Notes: generated by a model from the letters alone, not told the origin. Numbered from the stretch's first letter, positions 45,687 to 55,237 are shown. The stretch: DNA of 64,000 nt from an uncultured Flavobacteriales bacterium (GCA_913020435.1 CAJVZZ010000005.1:62001-126000); one strand, 5' to 3'. Numbers and translations: made by a program.

Positions 45687-46262
45687 TTAATCTTCCATTT
45701 GAGATTCGGCTACCCCACCACTTAAAATGATTTTCATCATTTCGGCAGGCTTAACATTTAACGGCGTTACATTCTTTTTGGGCACAATAAATATATTTCC
45801 CGTAAATCCATAGCTATGAGGAAGGTACACCATTACTTTTTCACCTTCAATGCCCCAAGTACTTAAATCAGACTGGGTTACAAAGCCTGGCTTTTCTACA
45901 TCTGGACTTAACTTTACGAGCACAGGTTTTGAAAATTTCTTTTTCTTACCGCCAAGGATCGCTTCGGTAAAATCCATTATTGAAGTATAAATAGACTTAA
46001 TAACAGGCGCTTTATTTAAAAGACGCTTAAACCAATAATTGATTGGTTTTGCTACGACAGTATTTCCCAAAAACCCAATTACCGTAATCATAACGACCAA
46101 AATAACGAGTCCTAAACCCGGGATATCAATTTTGAAAGGCAGAATGGTAGGAAGTATAGCATCTATAAAACCCAATAATGCAAATATTACGTAAAGCGTA
46201 ACGGCCAATGGCACGGTAAACAATACGCCTTGTAAAAAGTAGGTTCCTATTTTCTTAAGCAT
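45687..46262 (-). CDS. DUF502 membrane protein
   Basis: 191 residues with two membrane helices (about 10-30 and 48-68) around the pattern GVLFTVPLAVTLYVIF and GLGLVILVVMITVIGFLGNTVVAKPI. Then the DUF502 core: APVIKSIYTSIMDFTEAILG, KPVLVKLSPD, PGFVTQSD and MVYLPHSYGFTGNIFIVPKKNVTPL. The family is widespread and of unknown function; plant homologues are called COV1-like. It overlaps the MmcQ/YjbR gene by eight bases. Confidence 0.9.
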   Translation of the reverse strand: MLKKIGTYFLQGVLFTVPLAVTLYVIFALLGFIDAILPTILPFKIDIPGLGLVILVVMITVIGFLGNTVVAKPINYWFKRLLNKAPVIKSIYTSIMDFTEAILGGKKKKFSKPVLVKLSPDVEKPGFVTQSDLSTWGIEGEKVMVYLPHSYGFTGNIFIVPKKNVTPLNVKPAEMMKIILSGGVAESQMED

Positions 46263-46611
46263 CTTTTAATAGTTTTTCGTGGTCTGATTTTTTAAGCCCT
46301 TTTACAACTAAACTATAGGAATGATCTATCATTTTTATAGCAAGTTTGTCATCAACATCTGATCTTAAATTTACTGTATTCCAATGTTTTTTATTCATAT
46401 GAAAGCCTTCTCTAATTCCGTTGAATTCCTCGCGCAGTTCGATAGCCCATTCAGGGCGACATTTTACGTTATAGCTTTTAAAATTATCGACATCACATAA
46501 CGCGTAGATTTTCCCAATTACTTTAAAAACCAATGTTTTATTATCAAAAGGAAACTCTTCAGTGGTTCCCTCTTTTGATAAACAATAATCTCTAAATTCA
46601 ATAATGTCCAA
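46255..46611 (-). CDS. MmcQ/YjbR family protein
   Basis: 118 residues, the family length. Seen: FRDYCLSKEGTTEEFPFDNKTLVFKVIGKIYAL, then NVKCRPEWAIELREEF and HMNKKHWNTVNLRSDVDD, which follow the YjbR CyaY-like fold pattern. Proposed DNA-binding activity of the family is not well supported. First gene of the minus-strand trio; divergent from the histidine kinase with about 140 bases between starts. Confidence 0.9.
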   Translation of the reverse strand: MDIIEFRDYCLSKEGTTEEFPFDNKTLVFKVIGKIYALCDVDNFKSYNVKCRPEWAIELREEFNGIREGFHMNKKHWNTVNLRSDVDDKLAIKMIDHSYSLVVKGLKKSDHEKLLKDA

Positions 46612-46755
46612 AGCTATGCCGATTCTAATAAGCGTTAAAAATACAATAAGGTCATAGATTCTAAATTTTCCGGTTCATCCTTTTTGAAGGCATATTTATT
46701 GTGTTCTGTTCAGAATGAAAATCAAAGTACAAGTCTCGATAAATTACTTTTGTCT

Positions 46756-48216
46756 ATGAAAATGATATCAGATAGAATAAGCTTACGCAATCGCATATAC
46801 TTCTCACTTACCCTGTTGGTGGTAATTAGCTTTCTAATTATTGGGGCAGTTACCATATGGTACACGCACATTGAAAACGAGCGCTACCATAACCAGAGAC
46901 TTGAACGAAAAGAAAAAGCCATTACGTCTGCTTTGAATTATTTTTTAGAAGATAAGGTTGAGGATATCTACGCACTATACACTAGAAGTTTTCACGAGAA
47001 AATTGTTGAATTAGCCGACATACATGGGCTAGAAGTAAACCTATATGACATGGAAGGCAAATGGATTGCCTCTTCCAATTTTGATTATTTCGACCAAGGT
47101 ATTTTACCAGAAATTCTTGACGATCAGCTCATGCAAACCATTTTTGATAATAGAGGGCATTATGTAACGGATCGTTATGTAGGTGAAGAAGATTTGCTAA
47201 CAGCTTTCACTTTTGTACGTGGCGCAAATGAAGAGCCAATTGCATTGGTAAGCGTACCTTATTTTACAAGTAATGAAATTCAAAAAAATGAAACGTATGA
47301 ACTTTTATATAGACTTGGTCAAATCTATTTACTGCTGATGTTGGGAGCATTGGTAATTGCATTCTTCCTTTCTAATTATATTACCAAAAGCTTGCAATCG
47401 ATAACTCAAAAAATTCGAACGTTAAGTCTGACAGAAGCGAACGAAGAAATTAACTGGGAAACAAATGATGAAATTGGAGAATTGATAACCGAATACAATA
47501 AAAAAGTAAGAGAGTTAAAGATAAGTGCTGAGTTATTGGCGAAAAGTGAGCGCGAAGGAGCCTGGAGAGAAATGGCCCGTCAGGTTGCCCACGAAATAAA
47601 AAACCCACTTACGCCAATGAAGTTATCGGTTCAACAATTGGAAAGAAGTTGGAAAGATGGCAAAGAGGATTTCTCGATTCGAATGAAACGCTTTAATGAA
47701 ACAATGACTCAGCAAATCGATACTTTATCAGATATAGCAACTGAGTTTTCGAATTTTGCCCGACTCAATAAATCAAATCCAGAAAAAATTGAGCTTATAG
47801 AGAATTTAAAAAACTGCGTTAAACTATTTGATGGAGAATCAATTGATATTCAATTTTCAAGTTCAGATACTAAAGCAGAAATACTTATTGATAAAACTCA
47901 TTTTAGTCGGATTTTCACCAACCTCATTACCAATGCTATAGAAGCTATTTCAGAAGGAGTAGCTGGGCATTTGAAAATTGCAGTCTCTGTAAAAGAAAAT
48001 GAGATTACTGTTTCATTGTCAGATAATGGAGTGGGTATTGAACAAGAGAAGCTAGATAGAATATTCGAACCTAATTTTACTACTAAATCAACAGGAACAG
48101 GTCTTGGGTTGGCAATGGTAAAAGGAATGCTTGATGCTGCAGAGGCAGCAATAACTGTAAGGTCTATAGCAAGTAAGGGCTCAACATTTACACTTTCGTT
48201 TCCGAAAATTACTTAG
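46756..48216 (+). CDS. Membrane sensor histidine kinase, NtrY-like with HAMP
   Basis: About 486 residues. Two membrane helices (about 18-38 and 185-208) bracket a periplasmic sensor region of about 145 residues. A HAMP domain follows (about 208-262, SNYITKSLQSITQKIRTL), then the dimerisation helix with the phosphorylated His in RQVAHEIKNPLTPMKLSVQQ, the N box FTNLITNAIEAI, and G boxes SDNGVGI and GTGLGLAMVKGM. The H box HEIKNPLTP is that of the NtrY group. No response regulator gene is adjacent, so the partner is elsewhere. ATG 46756 is preferred over an upstream TTG at 46684; the TTG frame adds a hydrophilic leader. Confidence 0.9.
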   Translation: MKMISDRISLRNRIYFSLTLLVVISFLIIGAVTIWYTHIENERYHNQRLERKEKAITSALNYFLEDKVEDIYALYTRSFHEKIVELADIHGLEVNLYDMEGKWIASSNFDYFDQGILPEILDDQLMQTIFDNRGHYVTDRYVGEEDLLTAFTFVRGANEEPIALVSVPYFTSNEIQKNETYELLYRLGQIYLLLMLGALVIAFFLSNYITKSLQSITQKIRTLSLTEANEEINWETNDEIGELITEYNKKVRELKISAELLAKSEREGAWREMARQVAHEIKNPLTPMKLSVQQLERSWKDGKEDFSIRMKRFNETMTQQIDTLSDIATEFSNFARLNKSNPEKIELIENLKNCVKLFDGESIDIQFSSSDTKAEILIDKTHFSRIFTNLITNAIEAISEGVAGHLKIAVSVKENEITVSLSDNGVGIEQEKLDRIFEPNFTTKSTGTGLGLAMVKGMLDAAEAAITVRSIASKGSTFTLSFPKIT

Positions 48217-48516
48217 TTCTAATTTTAGAGATTCTAACATTACCTGCGCTCTTATACATCTTCTCACAAGTATATTTATTAAAATTCTCGCAAGATGAAG
48301 TAGCTCGAAATGTGGCAATTACTTCTGTTCCATTTGAAAGATGATCCACTTTACTCTCGTTGCAACCCAAATTCGACCTGTTTTATCTTGGGCGATATCA
48401 TAGATTTCATTGCTAGCGATTCCCTCTGTTTTTCCATAATGGTTAAACAAAGCTTCTTGAGCCATTAATAAATTCGCTGCTAAAAGCAAGGTCGATATAA
48501 ATGTGATAATCCTCAT
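48209..48516 (-). pseudogene. Remnant of a sensor-propeller gene joined to a foreign 3' end
   Basis: From ATG 48516 the frame gives a signal peptide (MRIITFISTLLLAANLLMAQ) and then the first blade of a two-component-regulator propeller: FNHYGKTEGIASNEIYDIAQ, DKTGRIWVAT. The frame breaks there. In another frame the sequence goes on as ESKVDHLSNGTEVIATFRAT and CEKMYKSAGNVRISKIRTK to a stop at 48209, which no longer resembles the propeller family. A full gene of that family would have about 1000 or more codons, so an internal deletion appears to have removed nearly all of it. The 3' end overlaps the end of the kinase gene by eight bases. Confidence 0.65.
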
Positions 48517-48616
48517 TGGTAAGATGAAAGTATTACAAATCAAAGTCCCAAGAGACGAATAAAATTAGAAATTGGCTTTTAATAAATAATCGGTTGGTTT
48601 ATGGAAATGAGTGGGA

Positions 48617-49132
48617 TTACTTCGGCCGTTTAAAAACTGGAACAGTACTGCAAGGCTCTCCAAACATCAACGACTTTGCAACCGGTTGCAGCTTATTTGT
48701 AATTTCTACCCAAGCTGCTTCCGAAACTGTTCTATCACCACAACCTTTAATAACTATTCGAGTATCGATATATTCTTCTGAATTTATCGAGCGAATAGAA
48801 CGCAATAGTAATTGCTGTTCAACTCCTTGTTTGCTACCAAAATGGATTGTTAAAGCAAATTCCTGCAGGGCGGAACTTAACAGCATATAAGACCAACTTG
48901 GAATTATGGCATCAACAGAACAAGTCAAGGCGATGTGTTTATTCTGATAAACTGACCAGTCATTTTCTTTAATAAATGCTCTAAAATCCTTTTCTTTTAA
49001 TGCAATTTCTTCCCAAAGATTTTGAGCAATATCGTATTCTACAATTTCTTCTTTTACGAAAAAATCAGCCATGTCTAGTTGAACTAAACCAGACTTAGCA
49101 ACTTTGTTTATAATTTCAACTGATTCTGACAT
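48617..49132 (-). CDS. DUF2480 family protein
   Basis: 171 residues, cytoplasmic. Seen: INKVAKSGLVQLDMADFF, FIKENDWSVYQNKHIALTCSVDAIIPSWSYMLL, and the Cys-containing end VIKGCGDRTVSEAAWVEITNKLQPVAKSLMFGEPCSTVPVFKR. DUF2480 is a Bacteroidota family that tends to sit at the end of suf operons, and its conserved Cys residues fit a role in Fe-S assembly, which is inference. It shares one base with the DUF59 gene upstream. Confidence 0.85.
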   Translation of the reverse strand: MSESVEIINKVAKSGLVQLDMADFFVKEEIVEYDIAQNLWEEIALKEKDFRAFIKENDWSVYQNKHIALTCSVDAIIPSWSYMLLSSALQEFALTIHFGSKQGVEQQLLLRSIRSINSEEYIDTRIVIKGCGDRTVSEAAWVEITNKLQPVAKSLMFGEPCSTVPVFKRPK

Positions 49133-49443
49133 TACATAAATCCTAATTCCAACTGTGCTTCTTCAGACATCATATCCTTTTCCCAAGCTGGTTCAAAAGT
49201 GATTGTCACTTTTGCGTCACTTACTATTTGGATTCCCTTAACTTTTTCTTCCACCTCAGCCGGCAAGCTTTCGGCAACAGGACAGCTAGGTGATGTTAAC
49301 GTCATAAGCACATCTACTTGCGCAGTGTCGCTCACAGCAATATCATAAATTAATCCCAGCTCATAAATATCAACTGGAATTTCTGGGTCAAAAACCGTTT
49401 TTAAAACCTCTATTACCGTATTCTCAATTACTTTTTTATCCAT
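49132..49443 (-). CDS. sufT: DUF59/MIP18-like Fe-S assembly protein
   Basis: 103 residues. The MIP18-type core is complete: VIEVLKTVFDPEIPVDIYELGLIYDI, LMTLTSPSCPVAESLP with the reactive Cys, and VTITFEPAWEKDMMSEEAQLELGF. Such proteins help load Fe-S clusters on targets; in suf operons the name SufT or SUF-associated DUF59 is used. It lies one base after sufE and overlaps the DUF2480 gene by one base. Confidence 0.88.
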   Translation of the reverse strand: MDKKVIENTVIEVLKTVFDPEIPVDIYELGLIYDIAVSDTAQVDVLMTLTSPSCPVAESLPAEVEEKVKGIQIVSDAKVTITFEPAWEKDMMSEEAQLELGFM

Positions 49444-49444
49444 C

Positions 49445-49870
49445 TTAAATTGCTTTTGCTGAATAAGCTAAGGCGTATGTTTTAATTTTTTTAATCATTG
49501 ATACCAAACCATTAGAACGGGTTGGCGATAAATGCTCTTTTAATCCAATTTTATCCACGAAATATAAATCCGATTTTAATATTTCATCTGCTGATGAGTT
49601 ATTCAAAACTCTTACAACCATTCCTACAATTCCTTTAGTAATAATGGCATCAGAATCCGCCTGAAATTGCAAAATTCCGTTCTCTTGAGCTGGAATCAAC
49701 CAAACTCTACTCTGACAACCCCTCACTAGATAATCATCCGACTTTAATTCTTCTGTAAGACCAATGACATCCTTCCCCATATCTATGATGTACTCATACT
49801 TTTCCATCCAGTCATCGAACATCGAAAACTCTTCAATAAGCTCGTCTTGTCTTTCGTTTATGGACATCAT
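49445..49870 (-). CDS. sufE: Cysteine desulfuration protein SufE
   Basis: 141 residues. SufE accepts persulfide sulfur from SufS and passes it to SufB. The acceptor Cys is in YLVRGCQSRVWL; the fold pattern FSMFDDWMEKYEYIIDMG and ADSDAIITKGIVGMVVRVLN is typical. The start ATG-ATG overlaps the stop of sufS by four bases, so a one-to-one ratio by coupling is likely. Confidence 0.95.
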   Translation of the reverse strand: MMSINERQDELIEEFSMFDDWMEKYEYIIDMGKDVIGLTEELKSDDYLVRGCQSRVWLIPAQENGILQFQADSDAIITKGIVGMVVRVLNNSSADEILKSDLYFVDKIGLKEHLSPTRSNGLVSMIKKIKTYALAYSAKAI

Positions 49871-51096
49871 GAAAACATTTTTTTAACCCTTAACAATCCT
49901 TCGTATAGAGCATCAATTTCTTCTTTCGTATTGTAAAAAGCGAAAGACGCTCTTACCGTACCCGGTATTCCAAATCGCGTCATAACTGGCTGGGTGCAAT
50001 GATGGCCAGTTCTTACTGCAATTCCTAATTTATCTAAGATAGTTCCAGCATCATAAGGGTGAATTCCATCCAACAAGAATGAAATCACTGAAGCCTTATT
50101 TTTTGCAGTTCCGTATATCTTAAGCCCTTCGATTTGACTTAATTTTTCTGTTCCGTATTCCAACAATTCTTGCTCGTAATCAGAAATAGCACCAAGACCA
50201 ATTTCGTTTACGTAATCGATTGCTGTTTTCAAACCTATAACTCCTGCAATATTTGGTGTTCCAGCTTCAAACTTAAATGGCAGTTCATTGTAAGTGGTCT
50301 TTTCAAAAGACACCGTCTTAATCATATCACCACCGCCTTGATAAGGAGGTAGTTTATTCAACCACTCTTCTTTGCCGTACAAAACACCTACGCCTGTTGG
50401 GCCAAATAACTTGTGGCCGGACATTACATAAAAATCGCAATCTAATGCTTGAACATCAACGGCCATGTGAGGAACAGCTTGAGCCCCATCCAATAAAACT
50501 GGAATTCCTTTTGAATGCGCTGCTTCGATTACATCAGTAATTGGGTTCATCGTTCCTAACGCATTGGAAACATGATTTACTGCAATAATTTTAGTTCTAT
50601 CAGACAATAAGTTATGAAATTCCTTCATAATCCATTCACCCGAATCGGTAATTGGAATCACTTTGAGCTTCGCTCCAGTTTGCTCACAGGCCATTTGCCA
50701 AGGCACAATGTTCGAATGATGTTCTAACTCTGAAACGATAACCTCATCACCTTCTTTTAGAAAGCTTTTAGCAAAACCATTGGCTACTAAATTGATTCCG
50801 TCAGTAGTTCCTTTATTAAATACTATTTCGTGGTCAAATTTCGCATTAAAATGAGCTTGAACCGCTTTCCGCGCAAGTTCATATTCCTCAGTAGCCGCAG
50901 CCGATAAAGAATGAACACCTCGGTGAATATTAGAGTGCTCATTAGAATAATAATCCGCCACTCTATCAATAACCACTTTTGGTTTTTGAGTAGAAGCTGC
51001 ATTGTCAAAATACACCAAAGGTTTACCGTTAACTTCCTGTTGAAGAATGGGGAACTCTTTTCTAATTTGCTCTATGTTCAATTCAGTTTTTACCAC
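49867..51096 (-). CDS. sufS: Cysteine desulfurase SufS
   Basis: 409 residues. A PLP enzyme that takes sulfur from cysteine. Seen: DNAASTQKP, GTTDGINLVANGF, the PLP-binding Lys in MSGHKLFGPTGVGVLYG, and the catalytic Cys in RTGHHCTQPVM. The short loop around that Cys and the RxGHHC form mark the SufS class rather than IscS. It starts two bases after sufD. Confidence 0.96.
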   Translation of the reverse strand: MVKTELNIEQIRKEFPILQQEVNGKPLVYFDNAASTQKPKVVIDRVADYYSNEHSNIHRGVHSLSAAATEEYELARKAVQAHFNAKFDHEIVFNKGTTDGINLVANGFAKSFLKEGDEVIVSELEHHSNIVPWQMACEQTGAKLKVIPITDSGEWIMKEFHNLLSDRTKIIAVNHVSNALGTMNPITDVIEAAHSKGIPVLLDGAQAVPHMAVDVQALDCDFYVMSGHKLFGPTGVGVLYGKEEWLNKLPPYQGGGDMIKTVSFEKTTYNELPFKFEAGTPNIAGVIGLKTAIDYVNEIGLGAISDYEQELLEYGTEKLSQIEGLKIYGTAKNKASVISFLLDGIHPYDAGTILDKLGIAVRTGHHCTQPVMTRFGIPGTVRASFAFYNTKEEIDALYEGLLRVKKMFS

Positions 51097-51098
51097 AC

Positions 51099-52325
51099 TT
51101 ATACTTTAAAATTTTCATCTACTAATTCTTCAACATGCGTTCTAAATGAGTCTAATTTAATCTCATCTAGAACATCAAATACAAATGCTCGGATTAACAT
51201 TTTTTTTGCACTTATTTCACTTACACCTCTAGTTTTCAGGTAGAAAAGCGCTTCTTCATCCAATTGCCCTGTTGTTGAGCCGTGAGAACATAAAACGTCA
51301 TCAGCGTAAATCTCTAATTCTGGTTTTGAATTAATGGTTGCATCATCACTCAATAAGATATTTTGATTGCTTTGAAACGCATTAATCTTCTGAGCATCAG
51401 GCTGCACCATAACTTTTCCATTAAAAACTGCAGTAGCTTTATCATCGATAATGCCTTTATAGTTTTCGCTTGAGTTACAATTTGGAGCAATGTGATCTAC
51501 ATAAGTATGATTGTCAAAATGCTGCTTCCCAGAAGCAAGGTAAACTCCATTTAATTTGGTTTCGCAGTTCTGTCCTTCAACTGCAATATTCAAATTATTT
51601 CTAAGGATTTTTCCTTCTAAACAAATGGTATGAATTGCAAATCGACTGTCTCTTTTTTGTTGAACCGCGATTGTGTTGATTAGGTAATTCTCATCTCCGC
51701 CCTGTTGCAATTGGTGCACATTCAATTCTGCATTTTTTGCCACTTTCATTTCCGAAACTACATTCCAAAAATTATTTTCATTGCCCTCGTTTTGAAAATT
51801 GAAAATAAACTGAGCAGAAGCACTTTTTGCTACTTCAATTTTAATTCTAGGTTGAGCTTGAATTCCGCTACTGGCATTCACAAAATTCAGTTGAATCGAA
51901 TTGTCCATTACCACGCCTTCAGCAACTTTAATTCGGATACCTGAGGTAAAGTAGGCGGTATTCAATGCAGCAAAAAACTCGTGCTGATATTCTACCAATG
52001 AATTCCGAACTTCCTCAATAGGGGAAATTTCAATTCCTTCAGGTAACTTTCCAATTAAATCTCCAAAAAAGCCGTTTACACAATTGATATGTGCCCCCTT
52101 TTCATCAATTGACAGAACCTTCACATCATCGTTAGATTCTTCAATCGAAAATGAACTGTTCTGGATTTTTGTTAATCGTGTATACTTCCAATACTCATCC
52201 CGAGTAGAAGGAAAGGCCAGGTTCTGCAGAGCAATTTGTGCTGCTATACTTTCTCCTGAAAGTCCTTCAGAAACTCTGAACTGCTCTAAAAACAATTCCT
52301 TTTTATCTTTTACAACTACAGACAT
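51099..52325 (-). CDS. sufD: Fe-S scaffold subunit SufD
   Basis: 408 residues. SufD pairs with SufB on the SufC dimer to form the scaffold. Beta-helix core with GKQHFDNHTYVDHIAPNC, NYKGIIDDKATAVFNGKVMV, ELEIYADDVLCSHGSTTGQLDEEALFYLKTRG are family hallmarks, including the conserved His in SHG. The start codon overlaps the sufC stop by one base. Confidence 0.95.
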   Translation of the reverse strand: MSVVVKDKKELFLEQFRVSEGLSGESIAAQIALQNLAFPSTRDEYWKYTRLTKIQNSSFSIEESNDDVKVLSIDEKGAHINCVNGFFGDLIGKLPEGIEISPIEEVRNSLVEYQHEFFAALNTAYFTSGIRIKVAEGVVMDNSIQLNFVNASSGIQAQPRIKIEVAKSASAQFIFNFQNEGNENNFWNVVSEMKVAKNAELNVHQLQQGGDENYLINTIAVQQKRDSRFAIHTICLEGKILRNNLNIAVEGQNCETKLNGVYLASGKQHFDNHTYVDHIAPNCNSSENYKGIIDDKATAVFNGKVMVQPDAQKINAFQSNQNILLSDDATINSKPELEIYADDVLCSHGSTTGQLDEEALFYLKTRGVSEISAKKMLIRAFVFDVLDEIKLDSFRTHVEELVDENFKV

Positions 52326-53083
52326 TACGCTAGTTCTTTATCTTCTTTAGTCAACCAATCGTACCCTTTTTCTTCTAATTCTAGTGCTAATTCTTTACCA
52401 CCAGTTTTTACAATCCTCCCTTGATACAATACATGTACAAAGTCCGGGACTACATAATCCAAAAGTCTTTGATAGTGCGTAATAACTATGGTTGCATTGT
52501 CCTTAGTTTTAAGTTTGTTTACTCCGTTTGCAACAATTCTTAAGGCATCGATATCTAGCCCCGAATCTGTTTCATCAAGTATGGCTAATCTAGGATCAAG
52601 CATTGCCATTTGGAAAATCTCGTTACGCTTCTTTTCACCACCAGAGAAACCTTCATTGACAGAACGGCTCGCTAAATTATCTTTTAGTTCAACCAATTCC
52701 TTTTTCTCTTTTACTCTCTTCAAGAATTCTTTTGCAGACATTCTTTCAAGGCCTTTGTATGCCCTTACTTCGTTTATTGCTGCTTTCAGGAAATTGATGT
52801 TGCTGACTCCAGGAATTTCAACTGGGTATTGAAAAGCTAAAAACAACCCTTCGGCTGCTCTTTCTTCAGGAGCTAATTCCAGCATATCTTTTCCATCAAA
52901 AGAAACTGTTCCTCCATCAACTTTGTAATCTTCTCTTCCAGCTAAAACTGAAGCCAAGGTGCTTTTTCCAGAACCGTTAGGTCCCATTATCGCATGAACT
53001 TCGCCTGCTTTTACTTCTAAATTTAAGCCTTTAAGGATTTCCTTTCCTTCTACGCTTGCTTTAAGGTCTTTTATTGATAACAT
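52325..53083 (-). CDS. sufC: Fe-S assembly ATPase SufC
   Basis: 252 residues. An ABC-type ATPase that powers the SufBCD scaffold. Walker A GPNGSGKSTLASVLAG, the signature SGGEKKRNEIFQMA and Walker B ILDETDSGLDIDAL are all intact, followed by the switch His ITHYQRLLDY. A 175-base gap separates it from sufB, the only real break in this operon; the gap holds two short stem-loops (GGTGG...CCGCC near 53136 and ATAAC...GTTAT near 53152). Confidence 0.96.
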   Translation of the reverse strand: MLSIKDLKASVEGKEILKGLNLEVKAGEVHAIMGPNGSGKSTLASVLAGREDYKVDGGTVSFDGKDMLELAPEERAAEGLFLAFQYPVEIPGVSNINFLKAAINEVRAYKGLERMSAKEFLKRVKEKKELVELKDNLASRSVNEGFSGGEKKRNEIFQMAMLDPRLAILDETDSGLDIDALRIVANGVNKLKTKDNATIVITHYQRLLDYVVPDFVHVLYQGRIVKTGGKELALELEEKGYDWLTKEDKELA

Positions 53084-53258
53084 AGCTTCCTTGCTTGAGA
53101 ATTAATCCTCTTTGTTTTAAAATAAAATATTGAAGGTGGTAAAGCCGCCATAACGTCTTGTTATGTATTGCTGCATCTGCACCTTGTCCTAGTCCGATAA
53201 TTTATCGTGACTGTTTGAATATTGTTCCTGTTTTAATATCCATTTCTTTTCTGATAAC

Positions 53259-54716
53259 CTATCCTACTGAACCTTCTAACGAAATATCCAACAATTTCTG
53301 AGCTTCAACTGCAAACTCCATTGGTAACTGATTCAAGACATCTTTACAATATCCGTTTACTATTAAACCAATTGCTTTCTCGGTATTAATTCCGCGTTGG
53401 TTACAGTAAAATATTTGATCCTCACCAATTTTAGAGGTCGTAGCCTCATGTTCAACTTTCGCCGTTTTATTGGAGGTTTCTATATATGGAAAAGTATGTG
53501 CTCCGCAAGTATCACCCAACAACAATGAATCGCATTGTGAAAAATTACGTGCATTTATAGCACTCTTATTAATCTTAACTAATCCTCGATAGGAATTACT
53601 GCTTTTTCCAGCAGAAATACCTTTCGAAATGATGGTAGACTTGGTGTTTTTACCAATGTGAATCATCTTCGTACCCGTATCTGCTTGCTGGTAATTGTTA
53701 GTTACCGCAACACTATAAAACTCACCTACCGAATAATCACCTTTCAATATACAACTTGGGTACTTCCAAGTCACAGCAGAACCCGTTTCAACTTGGGTCC
53801 AAGCAATTTTTGAATGGTCTCCTTCGCAAAGGCCTCGCTTAGTAACAAAGTTGTAGATACCTCCTACTCCTTCCGCATTACCCGGATACCAGTTCTGAAC
53901 AGTAGAATATTTTACCTCGGCACCTTTGTGCGTAACTATTTCTACAACTGCTGCATGCAATTGATTTTCATCTCGCATTGGCGCTGTACATCCTTCTAAG
54001 TAACTTACATAACTATCTTCATCTGCAATGATCAAAGTTCTTTCGAATTGACCCGTATTTGCTTCGTTGATTCTAAAGTAAGTAGACAATTCCATTGGGC
54101 ATCTAGTACCTTTTGGAATGTAGCAAAAGGACCCATCAGTAAATACTGCTGAATTCAATGCTGCATAATAGTTGTCGTTTACCGGCACTACTGAAGCCAT
54201 ATATTCTTGCACCAAATCGGGGTGATTCTTAACCGCCTCAGAAAACGAACAGAAAATAATTCCCTTTTCAGCTAGCGTTTCTTTAAAGGTAGTCGCTACA
54301 GACACTGAATCCATAACAATGTCAACAGCCACGTTAGATAGTCGCTTTTGCTCATCGATTGAAATACCTAATTTTTTGAAAGTTTCCAATAATTCCGGAT
54401 CTACTTCATCCAAACTATCTAGCTTTTTCTTAGGCTTTGGAGCTGCATAAAATATTAGATCCTGAAGATTAGGCTTAGGATATTTAACATGTCCCCATTC
54501 AGGTTCAGTTAAGGTCTGAAATTTCTCGAAAGCATCCAGTCTAAATTTCAATAACCATTCAGGTTCATCTTTCTTTTTGGAAATAAAACGAATGATCTCT
54601 GCATTTAGACCTTTTGGCGCATTATCAGATTCAATATCGGTTGTAAAACCGTATTTATATTCTGAGTTTATATATTCGTCAAGAGCTAAGTCTTGTTGAG
54701 CTAACTTATCTGGCAT
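53259..54716 (-). CDS. sufB: Fe-S scaffold subunit SufB
   Basis: 485 residues. SufB receives sulfur from SufE and builds the cluster. Seen: [64 protein letters not shown] with the acceptor Cys, [20 protein letters not shown], and the C-terminal [10 protein letters not shown] and [16 protein letters not shown]. Six bases separate it from sufA. Confidence 0.96.
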   Translation of the reverse strand: MPDKLAQQDLALDEYINSEYKYGFTTDIESDNAPKGLNAEIIRFISKKKDEPEWLLKFRLDAFEKFQTLTEPEWGHVKYPKPNLQDLIFYAAPKPKKKLDSLDEVDPELLETFKKLGISIDEQKRLSNVAVDIVMDSVSVATTFKETLAEKGIIFCSFSEAVKNHPDLVQEYMASVVPVNDNYYAALNSAVFTDGSFCYIPKGTRCPMELSTYFRINEANTGQFERTLIIADEDSYVSYLEGCTAPMRDENQLHAAVVEIVTHKGAEVKYSTVQNWYPGNAEGVGGIYNFVTKRGLCEGDHSKIAWTQVETGSAVTWKYPSCILKGDYSVGEFYSVAVTNNYQQADTGTKMIHIGKNTKSTIISKGISAGKSSNSYRGLVKINKSAINARNFSQCDSLLLGDTCGAHTFPYIETSNKTAKVEHEATTSKIGEDQIFYCNQRGINTEKAIGLIVNGYCKDVLNQLPMEFAVEAQKLLDISLEGSVG

Positions 54717-54722
54717 ATCTAA

Positions 54723-55049
54723 TTAAATTGAAAAACTTTCCCCGCAACCACAGGTGCGCGAAGCGTTCGGATTGTTAAAAGCAAAACCTTTTCCGTTGAG
54801 GCCTCCACTGTATTCTAAAACAGTTCCTGCTAAATACAAGAAACTCTTTTTGTCTACGGCTATCTTGATGCCTTGATCTTCAAAGATTTTATCGTCCACT
54901 TTCGATTCCGATTCAAAATTCATTTGATAGGTAAGGCCACTACAACCGCCACCTTCTACACCAACACGTATAACAGCATTCTGAGGAATCTTATCTTCTG
55001 CCATAAGGCGAAGGACTTCTTCTTTTGCTTCTTCTGATACTTTTATCAT
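54723..55049 (-). CDS. sufA: A-type Fe-S carrier SufA/HesB-like
   Basis: 108 residues. The three ligand cysteines are in GGGCSGLTYQMNF and the C-terminal SRTCGCGESF. A-type carriers move clusters from the scaffold to targets. The start is placed at MIKVSEEAKEEV (55049) since the upstream in-frame codons to 55094 lie inside the promoter. First gene of the suf operon. Confidence 0.94.
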   Translation of the reverse strand: MIKVSEEAKEEVLRLMAEDKIPQNAVIRVGVEGGGCSGLTYQMNFESESKVDDKIFEDQGIKIAVDKKSFLYLAGTVLEYSGGLNGKGFAFNNPNASRTCGCGESFSI

Positions 55050-55091
55050 AATCTTGTAACAATTAGGCAAACTGCATAGTTCGCTAGAGTG

Positions 55092-55117
55092 CAAAGTTAT
55101 TTAGAATAGTTCTAAAT
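55092..55117 (-). promoter_or_regulatory. Promoter and palindromic operator of the suf operon
   Basis: On the minus strand TAACTTTG (55099-55092) is a good -7 element, 42 bases before the sufA ATG. Directly upstream, ATTTAGAATAGTTCTAAAT (55099-55117) is a perfect 8+8-bp palindrome with a 3-base centre, placed where a repressor would block RNA polymerase. A further TAGGT-N9-ACCTA inverted repeat lies at 55128-55146. The regulator is not known; a DtxR/Fur-like iron sensor is a reasonable guess. Confidence 0.65.
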
Positions 55118-55237
55118 AAAAAAAAAATAGGTTAATAATATACCTAATAGTAGGTAGAAGGAATTTCTTCCAACACAAAACGCCGACTATTGATTTTAGG
55201 TCAGGTAGTTAGTTTGTAACTGCAAAGAAATATAAAC

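Noticed and set aside
46700-46755. TACTTTTG four bases before the kinase ATG as promoter of a leaderless mRNA
   Set aside because: No -33 partner at the right distance; the match alone is too weak to annotate.
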